NCBI RefSeq assembly: GCF_001426245.1 | Contig: NZ_LMCM01000005.1 | Span: 124,001 to 188,000 of the forward strand | Length of the DNA stretch: 64,000 nt | Source of the DNA: Phycicoccus sp. Root101 | Lineage (GTDB): Bacteria > Actinomycetota > Actinomycetes > Actinomycetales > Dermatophilaceae | Reading direction: 5' to 3' | Shown here: in pieces, positions 27,096 through 35,332 of the stretch | Position numbering within the stretch: position 1 is the first letter of the stretch | Layout of the letters: every line of letters starts with the position of its first letter | Translations under genes and position numbers: made by a program | The notes under the pieces: generated by a model | Database searches by the model: none | What the model saw: the letters and a program-made list of their open reading frames with translations, nothing else | What the model was told of the DNA's origin: nothing

Positions 27096-27436
27096 GTGAT
27101 GCCCCCTTGGAGTGCGGTGTCGACCGCGTCCCTGAACGGTTTCCAGGTGCGCTTGAAGGCGGCGAGGGACTCGGTGCCGTCGGCCGTCAGCGCGTAGTAG
27201 CGGCGCGGAGGTCCTTCGGCGGACTCCTGCCAGCTGGTGTCGACCAGGCCTGCCTTGCGCAGCCGGGCGAGCAGTGGGTAGAGCGTTCCCTCGCTGGCCA
27301 GCAGGACCCCGTCGGCCGTGAGACGGCGGGCGATGTCGAGGCCGTAGAGCTCCTGCTCGGCGAGCATGGCGAGCACGCAGTACTCCAACGCACCCCGTCG
27401 CAGGTGCGTCAGGATCCCATCGTCGCCGGGTACCAT
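27092..27436 (-). CDS. PadR-family transcriptional regulator
   Basis: 114 residues of winged-helix DNA-binding protein: LRRGALEYCVLAMLAEQELY begins the fold, GTLYPLLARLRKAGLV is the recognition helix and wing, and the end is the usual short PadR tail. The ATG at 27434-27436 fits the family; TTG at 27445 is possible. No clear ribosome binding site precedes it, so the message may be leaderless. It is coupled to the HAAS-domain protein and probably represses its own promoter. Confidence 0.87.
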   Translation of the reverse strand: MVPGDDGILTHLRRGALEYCVLAMLAEQELYGLDIARRLTADGVLLASEGTLYPLLARLRKAGLVDTSWQESAEGPPRRYYALTADGTESLAAFKRTWKPFRDAVDTALQGGIT

Positions 27437-27526
27437 GCGACACAAGGTAATGGCCGATGCCTCGATGTCGCAAGGGATTCGGTCAACTCCGCCGAGCGGG
27501 TCACGGCACCCCGTCCGGGGTGGGAC

Positions 27527-29464
27527 TCAGAGCCAGTCGACCTCAGCGGTGGTCCGGCCGTCGGCCAGCCGCGCGTACCCCGGTCCCCGGTCGAAGAACG
27601 CCCCCGCCTCGGGGCGGGCCGCCCTCAGCTCCGCGCGCAGCGCGTCGGACGAGGCCGCGTCGACCACCGGCTCGTCCTTCGAACCCGTCGCGACCACGCC
27701 GTAGTCACGACGCGCGCCCTCGAACGAGACCTTCCCCCACCGCAGGTCGCGCTCGACGTCCTCGTAGGGGCGCTCCAGCGGATCGCCCCAGCCACCGCCG
27801 CCGGTGGTGCGGATGCGGATCACCTGCCCTGCCCTGATCGGCTCGGCATCGGCCAGCGCGTCGACCTCGCGCTCGTCGGGGCCGCCGAGGTCGACGGTGA
27901 CGTTGAACGACATACCGGCCTTGCCGCCCTTGACCCCCCAGCAGGCGAGGATCGAGCGGTCGGCGATGGACATGAAGTGGGCGTCCTTGAGCATCCGGAT
28001 CTGCTTCTCGTACCCGAGGCCGCCGCGGTAGCGCCCGGCGCCGCCGGAGTCGACGGCGAGGCCGAGCCGCTCGACGATGAAGGGGAACCGGCTCTCGGTG
28101 AACTCGGTCGGGAGGTTGCGCGAGTCGGGGACGACGTGGATCGTGTCTTCGCCGTCGGCGTAGTAGCGCCCACCCGAGCCGCCACCGAGGACCTCGCGCA
28201 TGAGGTAGTCGTTGCCGTCGCGGTCCTTGCCGTAGACGCCGGTGTAGCGGATCGTCTCCTGGTCGGCGGGCATCTTGCCGTCCACGGCCTTGGCGACCAC
28301 ACCGGCCAGCACCCCGAGCAGCCGCAGGATGACGAACGTCCGGGCGTTGGTGGGGGCCGGGAAGATGGGTGTCAGCAACGTGCCCTTGTCGGGGAAGCGC
28401 ATCTCGATCAGCGGCACCACGCCCTCGTTCACGTCGAGCTCGGCCATCCGCTCCGGGGTGTCGGCGAGGTTGCGCAGGATCGGAGCGAGCCACTTCTTCA
28501 GGAAGTTGCCGCCGACGTAGTCGCCGCAGTGGTTGATCGGTCCCTTGGCCTGGGGTGCGGTGCCGGTGAAGTCGATGATGAGGCGCGGGCCGGCAGGGCG
28601 ACCGTTCTCGGGGTCGGCGGGCGCATCGCTCACCTTGGTCAGCGTGATCCGCTGGGTGTGCAGCCGGGGCTCGTCGACGCCGTCGTGCTCGGCGTAGTCC
28701 TCCCAGACGTAGGTGCCGTCGGGGATCTTCGACAGGATCTCGCGACGGTACGTCTCCGTCGTCGCGTCGAGGATGGCGTCGAACGCCGCCTCCACGTCGG
28801 CCCGCCCGTACCGCGCGAACAGCTCGCCGAGACGTCGCGCGCCCATGAGGCAGGCCGAGCACTCGGCGTCGAGGTCGGCCGCGAGGGAGTCGGGCATCCG
28901 CGAGTTGCGGGTCATGATCCGCAGAGCTGCCTTGTTCGGAACTCCCTTGTCCCACAGCTTGATCGGCGGAACTGCGAGGCCTTCCTCGTGCACGCTCGTG
29001 GCGTTGCTCGGCATCGAGCCGGGCACCGCGCCACCGATGTCGTCGTGGTGGCCGAACGCCTGGACGAACGCCACGACCTCGCCGTCAGCGAACACCGGCA
29101 CCGTCACGCAGAGGTCCGGCAGGTGGCCGATGCCCCCCTCGGACTCGTAGACGTCGTTGTGGAAGAAGACATCACCCTCGGCCATCTCGGCCAGGGGGAA
29201 GTCACGGACGATCGGGTGCACCAGCGCGGAGTACGAGCGGCCGGTGAGCTTGCGCAGCTGCCGGTCGTGGATGCCGGCCCGGAAGTCATGCGCGTCGCGG
29301 ATCATGGGGGAACGGCTGGTGCGCGCGATCGAGGTCTCCACCTCCATCTCGACGCTGGCCAGGGTGCCCTGGACGATCTCGACCAGGATGGGGTCGACGG
29401 TGCTTCCGAGCGGGGTGAGCCGCCCACCGTGCTCGTATGCCGTGGGCAGGCCAGCAGGGTTCAT
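27527..29464 (-). CDS. hyuB: hydantoinase/oxoprolinase subunit B
   Basis: 645 residues of the HyuB family. Seen are DPILVEIVQGTLASVEMEVE near 24-43, TGRSYSALVHPI, FFHNDVYESEGGIGHLPDL at about 100-118, GHHDDIGGAVPGS, and NHCGDYVGGNFLKKW. With HyuA it forms an ATP-dependent ring-opening amidohydrolase acting on hydantoins, N-methylhydantoin or 5-oxoproline; acetophenone and acetone carboxylases are related, but those have additional subunits that are not encoded here. Its ATG overlaps the hyuA stop (ATGA), so the two are made in equal amounts. Confidence 0.88.
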   Translation of the reverse strand: MNPAGLPTAYEHGGRLTPLGSTVDPILVEIVQGTLASVEMEVETSIARTSRSPMIRDAHDFRAGIHDRQLRKLTGRSYSALVHPIVRDFPLAEMAEGDVFFHNDVYESEGGIGHLPDLCVTVPVFADGEVVAFVQAFGHHDDIGGAVPGSMPSNATSVHEEGLAVPPIKLWDKGVPNKAALRIMTRNSRMPDSLAADLDAECSACLMGARRLGELFARYGRADVEAAFDAILDATTETYRREILSKIPDGTYVWEDYAEHDGVDEPRLHTQRITLTKVSDAPADPENGRPAGPRLIIDFTGTAPQAKGPINHCGDYVGGNFLKKWLAPILRNLADTPERMAELDVNEGVVPLIEMRFPDKGTLLTPIFPAPTNARTFVILRLLGVLAGVVAKAVDGKMPADQETIRYTGVYGKDRDGNDYLMREVLGGGSGGRYYADGEDTIHVVPDSRNLPTEFTESRFPFIVERLGLAVDSGGAGRYRGGLGYEKQIRMLKDAHFMSIADRSILACWGVKGGKAGMSFNVTVDLGGPDEREVDALADAEPIRAGQVIRIRTTGGGGWGDPLERPYEDVERDLRWGKVSFEGARRDYGVVATGSKDEPVVDAASSDALRAELRAARPEAGAFFDRGPGYARLADGRTTAEVDWL

Positions 29465-31563
29465 CGGTCGCCTCCGGTGGTGGCACGGGTGATCACGAGG
29501 TTGCCGATCGCGTCGACACGGACGGTGAAGCCGGGGTGGACCGGGACCGTGGAGCCGAACTCCTCGACGATCGCGGGTCCGTCGAACGTGTCGCCGGCCC
29601 GCAGGTCCGGTCGCCAGATGACCGGGGTGTCGACATGGCCTTCGTCCGCGTCGAAGCAGACCGGTCGTTGCAGGCGTTGCGCGGCCGCGTCATCCTCGGC
29701 TGAGCCGGTGGGGAGGTCGCGCAGCTGCGGTCGGGTGATCGGGCCGACGCCCGTCACGCGCAGGTTCACCCACTCGACCTGCTGGGTCGGGTCGTCGCGG
29801 AAGTCGTAGCCGTACAACGCGCGGTGCTCGGCGTGGAAGCGGTCGGCGACCGCGGCGGCATACGCGGCGTCGACCGTGCCGTCCGGTGCGGTCACGCGGA
29901 CCTCGAACGCCTGGCCGAAGTAGCGCAGGTCGACGGTGCGGGTGTACCGGTGTGCCGAGCGCGGAAAGCCCTCTCCGTCAAGGGCGTTCGCGGCCCGGTC
30001 GGTGAGCGATTCGAACGTCTTCTGGACCGCTGCGTGGTCGAGGGCGTCGTGCCGGGCTACAGCGGTCTGCACGTAGTCGTTCTTCACGTCGACGGTGAGC
30101 AGGCCGAACGCCGAGACGTTGCCGGGGTTCTGCGGGACGACGACTCCTGCGAGGTCGAGGATGTCGACGAGGCGGCAGGCCAGCAGCGAGCCCGAACCCC
30201 CGAACGTCGTCAGCATGAAGTCGCGCACGTCGAGACCGCGCTTGACCGACACCTGGCGCAGCGCGTTGGCCTGGTTCCACGCCGAGATCTCCAGGATGCC
30301 GGTGGCGCACCGAACCGGGGCCAGCCCCAGGCGTCCGGCCAGCTCGTCGATCCCCCGGCGGGCGGCGTCGACGTCCAGTGCGATCTCGCCCCCGAGCAGG
30401 TGCGGGGGGATCCGGCCCAGGACGACGTGGGCGTCCGTGATCGTCGGCTCGGTGCCCCCCTTGGCGTAGCAGAGGGGACCCGGGTCCGCGCCGGCCGACT
30501 GGGGCCCCACCTTGAGCGTTCCCTCCGGGGTGACCCAGGCGATGGAGCCGCCGCCGGCACCGACGGTGACGACGTCGATCATGGGGATCTTGCTGGGGTA
30601 CGCGCCGATCGTGCCCTCGGTCGTGAGAGTGGGCTCGCCGTCGAGGACGACGCTCACGTCGGTGGACGTGCCACCGCCGTCGCAGGTCAGCACCTTCGGG
30701 AACCCGGCCCGCTGCGCGATGAGCCCGGCGCCGAGCGCGCCTGCAGCCGGTCCCGAGAGCACCGTCGTGATCGGCTGGTTGACGACCTCGTCGGCCGACA
30801 GCACGCCGCCGTTGGACTTCATGATGGAGAAGGCCACGCCGGGCGCGATCTGGTCGAGCCTGGAGTGGATGTTGGCGACGTAGCGCGACACCTTCGGCTT
30901 CACCGCCGCGTCGACGAGCGTGGTCATGGAGCGCTCGTACTCGCGGTACTCGCGCAGCACCTCGCTCGAGATGGAGACGACCGCGTCGGGGTGCTCGCGG
31001 CGCAGCACCTCACGGACGGCCAGCTCGTGGCTGTCGTCGGCGTACGAGTGCAGCAGGCAGACGCCGATGGTCGTGATTCCGCGGTCCCTGAACCAACGGG
31101 CAGCCGCGACCGCAGACTCCTCGTCGAAGGGGCGGATCTCGTTGCCCTCGAAGTCGATCCGACCGCCAACCGTCCGGACGAGGTCGACCGGGACGATGCG
31201 TGGGGGCTTCACCCAGAAGTAGGAGTTGCCGTAGCCGTCGGGGACGGCCTGCCGGGCGATCTCGAGGATGAACTCGTAGCCCTCGGTCGTGATGAACCCC
31301 AGCGACTCGACCTTGCCCTCGAGCAGCTGGTTGGTCGCGACGGTCGTGCCGTGGCAGACCGCGGTGATGTCGCTCCCGCTCGCCCCCATGAGGCCGAGCA
31401 CCTTGTGGACGCCGGTGATGAACCCGTCAGCGGGGTTCGCCGGGGTCGACGGTGTCTTGGTGGTGACGAGCTCGCCGGAGTCCTCGTCGAAGGCCACGAC
31501 GTCGGTGAACGTGCCGCCTGTGTCGATGCCGATCCGGATGCGTCGAGTGGGCTGTGTCGTCAC
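29461..31563 (-). CDS. hyuA: hydantoinase/oxoprolinase subunit A
   Basis: 700 residues with the actin-like ATPase fold of HyuA. RIGIDTGGTFTDVVAFDEDSG near the N-terminus is phosphate loop 1 (shown in part as IGIDTGGTFTDVVAF), CHGTTVATNQLLEGK follows, LTCDGGGTSTDVSVV is phosphate loop 2 and TVGAGGGSIAWV comes later. It supplies the ATP-driven step for ring opening with HyuB. The GTG at 31561-31563 is chosen as it directly precedes the first strand; there is no ribosome binding site, but TTGAAT at 31570-31575 is a fair -10 element for a leaderless message. A 19-base palindrome lies just upstream. Confidence 0.88.
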   Translation of the reverse strand: MTTQPTRRIRIGIDTGGTFTDVVAFDEDSGELVTTKTPSTPANPADGFITGVHKVLGLMGASGSDITAVCHGTTVATNQLLEGKVESLGFITTEGYEFILEIARQAVPDGYGNSYFWVKPPRIVPVDLVRTVGGRIDFEGNEIRPFDEESAVAAARWFRDRGITTIGVCLLHSYADDSHELAVREVLRREHPDAVVSISSEVLREYREYERSMTTLVDAAVKPKVSRYVANIHSRLDQIAPGVAFSIMKSNGGVLSADEVVNQPITTVLSGPAAGALGAGLIAQRAGFPKVLTCDGGGTSTDVSVVLDGEPTLTTEGTIGAYPSKIPMIDVVTVGAGGGSIAWVTPEGTLKVGPQSAGADPGPLCYAKGGTEPTITDAHVVLGRIPPHLLGGEIALDVDAARRGIDELAGRLGLAPVRCATGILEISAWNQANALRQVSVKRGLDVRDFMLTTFGGSGSLLACRLVDILDLAGVVVPQNPGNVSAFGLLTVDVKNDYVQTAVARHDALDHAAVQKTFESLTDRAANALDGEGFPRSAHRYTRTVDLRYFGQAFEVRVTAPDGTVDAAYAAAVADRFHAEHRALYGYDFRDDPTQQVEWVNLRVTGVGPITRPQLRDLPTGSAEDDAAAQRLQRPVCFDADEGHVDTPVIWRPDLRAGDTFDGPAIVEEFGSTVPVHPGFTVRVDAIGNLVITRATTGGDR

Positions 31564-31596
31564 GGGACGATTCAACCGAGCCGTGGGAGTCGATGC

Positions 31597-31615
31597 GTTG
31601 GCACAAGTTGCCAAC
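31597..31615 (-). promoter_or_regulatory. palindromic operator candidate before hyuA
   Basis: GTTGGCACAAGTTGCCAAC is a perfect inverted repeat: 7-base arms around a 5-base spacer. It ends 22 bases before the -10-like TTGAAT of hyuA and sits between the serine hydrolase stop and the hyuA start. The half-site TTGGCA recurs before carbamate kinase, the permease and the second PucR gene, so a shared regulator is likely. Confidence 0.6.
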
Positions 31616-31623
31616 CACCGTGC

Positions 31624-33078
31624 TCAGGACTGTGCAGGCAGGGCGGGACCGCGCACGGCGGTGTGAACCGGGTCCGGTCCGTTCAGCGGCACCTCGCGCC
31701 AGCCCAGCACCACGGTGCCGTCGGGGCGCGTGCGGACCTGCACCGAGTGGGGGGTCTCGATGAGCCGCAGGTCGGCGGCGAACTTCCCGTCCTCCTGCCA
31801 CCCGCCGGCGGCCATGACCGGCAGCTCGGCCCCCTGGACCGCAAGCAACGACTCGACCCACTCACCGTCGCCCACCGCCAACGGCACCTTGGTGCCGTTG
31901 CGCTCCAGGACGAGCTCGTATGCCGCGCCGGCGCGCGCGAGGCTCACCGCGGCATACGCCTCGGGGAGGGTGCTGTCGGGGGACCTCGTCCATGACGCGT
32001 CGTCCGGACCGGTGCCCGTGGACGCGGGGGTGGGGACGCGCAGGTCCGCCAGCCGGCCGCTGAGCTCGGCGTCGGCCTCGGGGGTGCCGTCACGGTCGAC
32101 CGCCGGGAGGAGGTGCTCCCAGACGAGGTCGAGGACGGCCTGCATGTCGACAGCCTCCGACGTGATGGCGACGGCGATGTCCTGCTCGGGCAGGACGATC
32201 GCGAACTGGCCGTAGGCGCCGTCGCCGCGGTAGCCGTGGCGGGCGATCCAGAAGGAGCAGCCGTAGCCCTGGGCCCAGTCGGGGTTGGGGTCGGCCTCCG
32301 TGTTCGGCAGGCCGGTCGGCGCGGTGGCCCGCGCGACCCACTCGGGGGAGAGGAGCGGCTCGCCCAGCCACGCACCGTGGTCGAGGTGGGTCTGGGCCAG
32401 GGCGAGGATCGCCTCGGTGCCGACGTGGATGCCGGAGAAGGCGAGCTCGCGACCCGTGGCGGTGCGGTGCCAGCGGACGCCGCGGGCGCCCAGCGGGTCG
32501 AGCAGGCGCGGCCGCGCGAACTCGAGCAGCCCTTCCCCGGTGACGGCCCGGACCACGGCCCCGGCGAGGTAGGTCGCGACCTGGTTGTAGGCCCACACCG
32601 TGCCGGGCTCCTGCTCCGCGGGCGCAGCGAGGATGGCGCCGAGGACCGGGTCCGTGCCGTCCCCGGCGGGGGTGTGGGCGGCCCGCAGGACGGCAGGGGT
32701 CCAGGCATCGACCTCGTGGCCCGTCGCCATGGTCAGGCAGTGGCCGAGGGTGAGGCGCGCGAAGCGTCCGTGGACCTCCGCCCCGGCCGGGATCTCGGAG
32801 GCCGGGATGAGGTCGAACACCTTGTCGTCCAGGGAGACCCGACCCGCGTCGACCAGCAGGCCGACGGTGGCAGCGGTGAACGACTTGCTCAGGGAGTAGA
32901 CGAGCTGGTTGCGCTCGGCGGCGTAGGGCGCCCACCAGCCGCGGGTAATGACGTGGCCGTGCCTGGCGATGAGGAGGCTGTGCGGGTCGTGCCCACCGGC
33001 CTCGAGGGCGTCGACGAGGGCGAGGACGCCGCGGGCGTCGACGTGCTGGGCAGAGGGCGAGCTGGTCGGCAGGGGCAC
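31624..33078 (-). CDS. serine hydrolase of the beta-lactamase class C/PBP fold
   Basis: 484 residues. The first motif is intact: Ser62-Leu-Ser-Lys65 in YSLSKSF. Where class C enzymes and family VIII esterases have Tyr-x-Asn, this protein reads Tyr-Asn-Gln (WAYNQVATYLAG, near residue 168), so the second motif is altered. The N-terminal 330 residues are the catalytic fold; the rest is a C-terminal beta domain. No signal peptide is visible, which argues for a cytoplasmic esterase or amidase and against an antibiotic-resistance enzyme. It is the gene directly upstream of hyuA in the same direction, 61 bases away. Confidence 0.82.
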   Translation of the reverse strand: MPLPTSSPSAQHVDARGVLALVDALEAGGHDPHSLLIARHGHVITRGWWAPYAAERNQLVYSLSKSFTAATVGLLVDAGRVSLDDKVFDLIPASEIPAGAEVHGRFARLTLGHCLTMATGHEVDAWTPAVLRAAHTPAGDGTDPVLGAILAAPAEQEPGTVWAYNQVATYLAGAVVRAVTGEGLLEFARPRLLDPLGARGVRWHRTATGRELAFSGIHVGTEAILALAQTHLDHGAWLGEPLLSPEWVARATAPTGLPNTEADPNPDWAQGYGCSFWIARHGYRGDGAYGQFAIVLPEQDIAVAITSEAVDMQAVLDLVWEHLLPAVDRDGTPEADAELSGRLADLRVPTPASTGTGPDDASWTRSPDSTLPEAYAAVSLARAGAAYELVLERNGTKVPLAVGDGEWVESLLAVQGAELPVMAAGGWQEDGKFAADLRLIETPHSVQVRTRPDGTVVLGWREVPLNGPDPVHTAVRGPALPAQS

Positions 33079-33108
33079 TCGTCGAGGCTAACCCGCGGAC
33101 GCCCCCTG

Positions 33109-33160
33109 CGCTTTGGGTGCCCAGGCGGACGGATTTCCGACCATCGGGGCACCCAAAGCG
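33109..33160. repeat. palindromic repeat, copy 1
   Basis: CGCTTTGGGTGCCC at the left pairs with GGGGCACCCAAAGCG at the right (stem broken only in the middle). It lies 10 bases after the stop of the VOC gene and 30 bases before the start of the serine hydrolase gene. A near-identical second copy lies at 33656-33706, on the other side of the VOC gene. It can fold as a terminator. Confidence 0.8.
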
Positions 33161-33169
33161 AGAGGTGGG

Positions 33170-33604
33170 TCAGGCGTCGGTGCCGAACCGGCCCCGGTGG
33201 TCGAGCGGGATCAGCGGTTTCTCGCCGCGGACCTTGAGCTGTTGCACCGCCCAGGTGTTGCCGTCCGGGTCGGCGAACCCGAAGAACGTCCCGCCGTCAC
33301 GCTCGTCGAACACCGTCACCTCGCTGCACTCCACCCCGCGGCCGACGAGCTCCTCGCGCGCGGCGTTCGCATCCGCGACGACGAGCTGCAGGCCGCGCAT
33401 CGAACCCGCTGCCATCTCCTGCTGGGACGGGAGCGTGCCGACGACGATCGAGCAGCCAGACCCGCGGGGCGTCAGCTGGGCGACGTCCATGTGCTCGTTC
33501 GTGGTGCGGTGGTCGAGGTCGAAGCCGACCTTGTCGCGGTAGAACCCCACCGCCGAGTCCAGGTCGCTCACGGGCAGGATGACGACTTCCAGGGTCCAGT
33601 CCAT
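33170..33604 (-). CDS. VOC/glyoxalase-fold protein
   Basis: 144 residues of the vicinal oxygen chelate fold (LEVVILPVSDLDSAVGFYRD at the start of repeat 1, GLQLVVADANAAREELVGRG at the start of repeat 2, FGFADPDGNTWAVQQL at the C-terminus). Such proteins include glyoxalases, dioxygenases and resistance proteins; the function here cannot be told. The ATG at 33602-33604 begins the first beta strand. It is the only gene between two copies of a long palindromic repeat, which makes it look like a cassette. Confidence 0.82.
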   Translation of the reverse strand: MDWTLEVVILPVSDLDSAVGFYRDKVGFDLDHRTTNEHMDVAQLTPRGSGCSIVVGTLPSQQEMAAGSMRGLQLVVADANAAREELVGRGVECSEVTVFDERDGGTFFGFADPDGNTWAVQQLKVRGEKPLIPLDHRGRFGTDA

Positions 33605-33655
33605 GCCGGGCAGTCTGCCGCGAGTCAGCGGCAGGCGAAAGGATCTCGCCCCCCG

Positions 33656-33706
33656 CGCTTTGGGTGCCCAGACGGGCGGAATTCCGACCGTCTGGGCACC
33701 CAAAGG
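33656..33706. repeat. palindromic repeat, copy 2
   Basis: An almost perfect 48-base palindrome: CTTTGGGTGCCCAGACGG pairs over 18 bases with CCGTCTGGGCACCCAAAG, and the 12-base centre contains CGGAATTCCG, itself palindromic. It lies 52 bases before the VOC start and 70 bases after the nitrilase stop, so it can terminate the long leftward operon. Copy 1 at 33109-33160 shares its arms and layout. Confidence 0.85.
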
Positions 33707-33708
33707 CG

Positions 33709-33766
33709 GGGTGGAGGGCGGGGGTGGCGGGCGGGGTGGCGGGCGGGGTAGGGGTGGCGGTGGCGG
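33709..33766 (+). repeat. G-rich simple repeat
   Basis: Short iterations of GGTGGCGGGCGG with runs of three to five G on the + strand, directly after the nitrilase stop as that gene is transcribed. The G-runs could form a quadruplex. There is no coding sign. Confidence 0.6.
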
Positions 33767-33776
33767 ACGCTCGCCG

Positions 33777-34673
33777 TCAGTGGGGGAACGAGGACTGCGC
33801 GGGGCGTTCGAGGTCGTCGCGGTGGTTGCGGATGAGGTCGAGGTTGCGGTCGCGCAGGTGGTCGAACCCCTGGCCGATGTTCGAGCCCGGCGTCAACGAC
33901 CCGAGCGCCGTCGACGGGTCGAGCAGGGCCGACACCCAGCCCTCGTGGGAGGCGGCCTTGGCGACGATGTGGCCGACGGGCGTGACGATGTGGGAGTTGC
34001 CGAAGTAGAGGACGCCGGCCGCGTCGACGCCGGTGGCGTTGGCCCCGACGACGAAGACGTGGTTGTCGTAGGCCCGGGCCCGCGACGTGAGCTCCCAGAT
34101 GTCGGCGGACCGGAGCAGGGCGGAGGGACGCAGGATGACCTCGGCGCCCTGGACGGCCTGGATCCGCGAGAGCTCCGGGTAGTCGCCGTCGAAGCAGACG
34201 ATCATGCCGATCTTCCCGAGCGGGGTGTCGACGACCGTGACCGTGTCGCCGGGCGTGACCCAGCCGCCGCCGTCGACGTGCTCGGTGCAGAACGGGTGGG
34301 TCTTGCGGTAGACGCCGACCACGTCGCCACTCGGGTCGATGAGCACCGAGGCGTTGTAGACGGTCCCGCGCTCGGGGCCGCGTTCGTAGGTGCCCAGGCA
34401 GACGTGCACGCCGAGGTCGCGGGCGACCTGCTGCACGGGTTCGGTCACGGGTCCGGGGACCTCGGAGACCAGGTCCCACAGCTCCTCGGTCGAGCAGTCG
34501 GGCGTGAACCCGGTCGTCGCCGTCTCGGGCAGCACGACGAGCTCGGCACCGGTGGCGTCGACGCAGCGGCGGGTGAAGTCGACGCACTTGTCGAGGTTCT
34601 TGCGGACGACCTCCGGTGACAGCGGCCCGGCGACCGGTGCGATCTGGACGGCCGCGGCGGTGAATGCGCGCAT
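33777..34673 (-). CDS. nitrilase-superfamily amidohydrolase
   Basis: 298 residues of the carbon-nitrogen hydrolase fold with the full catalytic triad Glu50 (VLPETATTGF), Lys124 (YRKTHPF) and Cys160 (VCFDGDYPE). The family includes beta-ureidopropionase, N-carbamoyl amino acid amidases and omega-amidases. As the last gene of the permease-molybdenum hydroxylase operon (its ATG overlaps the CoxG-like stop by one base, TGATG), it probably acts late in the same pathway. A role on ureidomalonate or malonamate is a guess from context. Length and motifs are normal. Confidence 0.87.
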   Translation of the reverse strand: MRAFTAAAVQIAPVAGPLSPEVVRKNLDKCVDFTRRCVDATGAELVVLPETATTGFTPDCSTEELWDLVSEVPGPVTEPVQQVARDLGVHVCLGTYERGPERGTVYNASVLIDPSGDVVGVYRKTHPFCTEHVDGGGWVTPGDTVTVVDTPLGKIGMIVCFDGDYPELSRIQAVQGAEVILRPSALLRSADIWELTSRARAYDNHVFVVGANATGVDAAGVLYFGNSHIVTPVGHIVAKAASHEGWVSALLDPSTALGSLTPGSNIGQGFDHLRDRNLDLIRNHRDDLERPAQSSFPH

Positions 34674-35332
34674 CAGTGTCGCCTCCCTAGGTTCCACCCG
34701 ACGATAACCCCGGCGAGGGCCACCGCCCCACCCGCGAGCACGCCATACGCCCAGTCGCGGTTGCCGGCCACCGACGAGCCGGGCCGTCCCAGGGAGGCGG
34801 CCGGTGTGGCCGCGATGCCGGCGTAGACCGGCGAACCGGCCGGTGCGCCGGGCGCACGGGTGAGCACGGGGGACTCGATGGGCTCGGGGCGGACCCCGGC
34901 GATGTCGGCGTCGACGGCGGCGAAGAACTGGCCGGCCATCTTGCGGGTCACACCGGCGAGCATCCGCTGACCCACCCCGCCGATCACACCGCCCACGGCC
35001 GCGTCCGCGTCGTACGAGAGGTCGGTGCCTCCTCCGGCTGCGGCGACGAGCCGCACGACCACGTCCGCGTCGACCGTGCCCGGTCCGCCGGCACCGGTCG
35101 CCTTCATCGTGAACTGGCCCGGAGGCTGCGGGTCCTTGAGCGCGACGCGACCGTCGTACGTGCCCTTGATCGCCGCGACCCCTGCCGTGACGGTCATGGC
35201 GTACTCGTCCTCGCCGATCTGGGTCAGCGACTCGCACCCGGGGAGGCACCTGGCCAGGACGGCTGGGTCGTGGAAGGCGTCCCACACCTGCTGCGGGCTG
35301 GAGGTCAGGGCGGCCGTGCCGGAGATCTTCAT
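34673..35332 (-). CDS. CoxG-like SRPBCC protein
   Basis: 219 residues: an SRPBCC (START-like) domain at about 1-145 (MKISGTAALTSSPQQVWDAF, then RCLPGCESL) and a C-terminal transmembrane helix at about 195-213 (YGVLAGGAVALAGVIVGWNL). CoxG proteins anchor or help mature molybdenum hydroxylases of the CoxLMS type at the membrane; the hydrophobic tail fits that. It overlaps the large-subunit gene stop by one base (TGATG) and nitrilase start likewise. Confidence 0.87.
   Translation of the reverse strand: MKISGTAALTSSPQQVWDAFHDPAVLARCLPGCESLTQIGEDEYAMTVTAGVAAIKGTYDGRVALKDPQPPGQFTMKATGAGGPGTVDADVVVRLVAAAGGGTDLSYDADAAVGGVIGGVGQRMLAGVTRKMAGQFFAAVDADIAGVRPEPIESPVLTRAPGAPAGSPVYAGIAATPAASLGRPGSSVAGNRDWAYGVLAGGAVALAGVIVGWNLGRRH

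Noticed and set aside
27527-31563. Acetone or acetophenone carboxylase
   Set aside because: The extra small subunits of those enzymes are absent; only the two hydantoinase-type subunits are present.
31624-33078. Class C beta-lactamase resistance gene
   Set aside because: No signal peptide, altered second motif, and a metabolic neighbourhood.
33109-33706. CRISPR-like repeat pair
   Set aside because: Only two copies, palindromic, with a coding gene between them and no cas genes.
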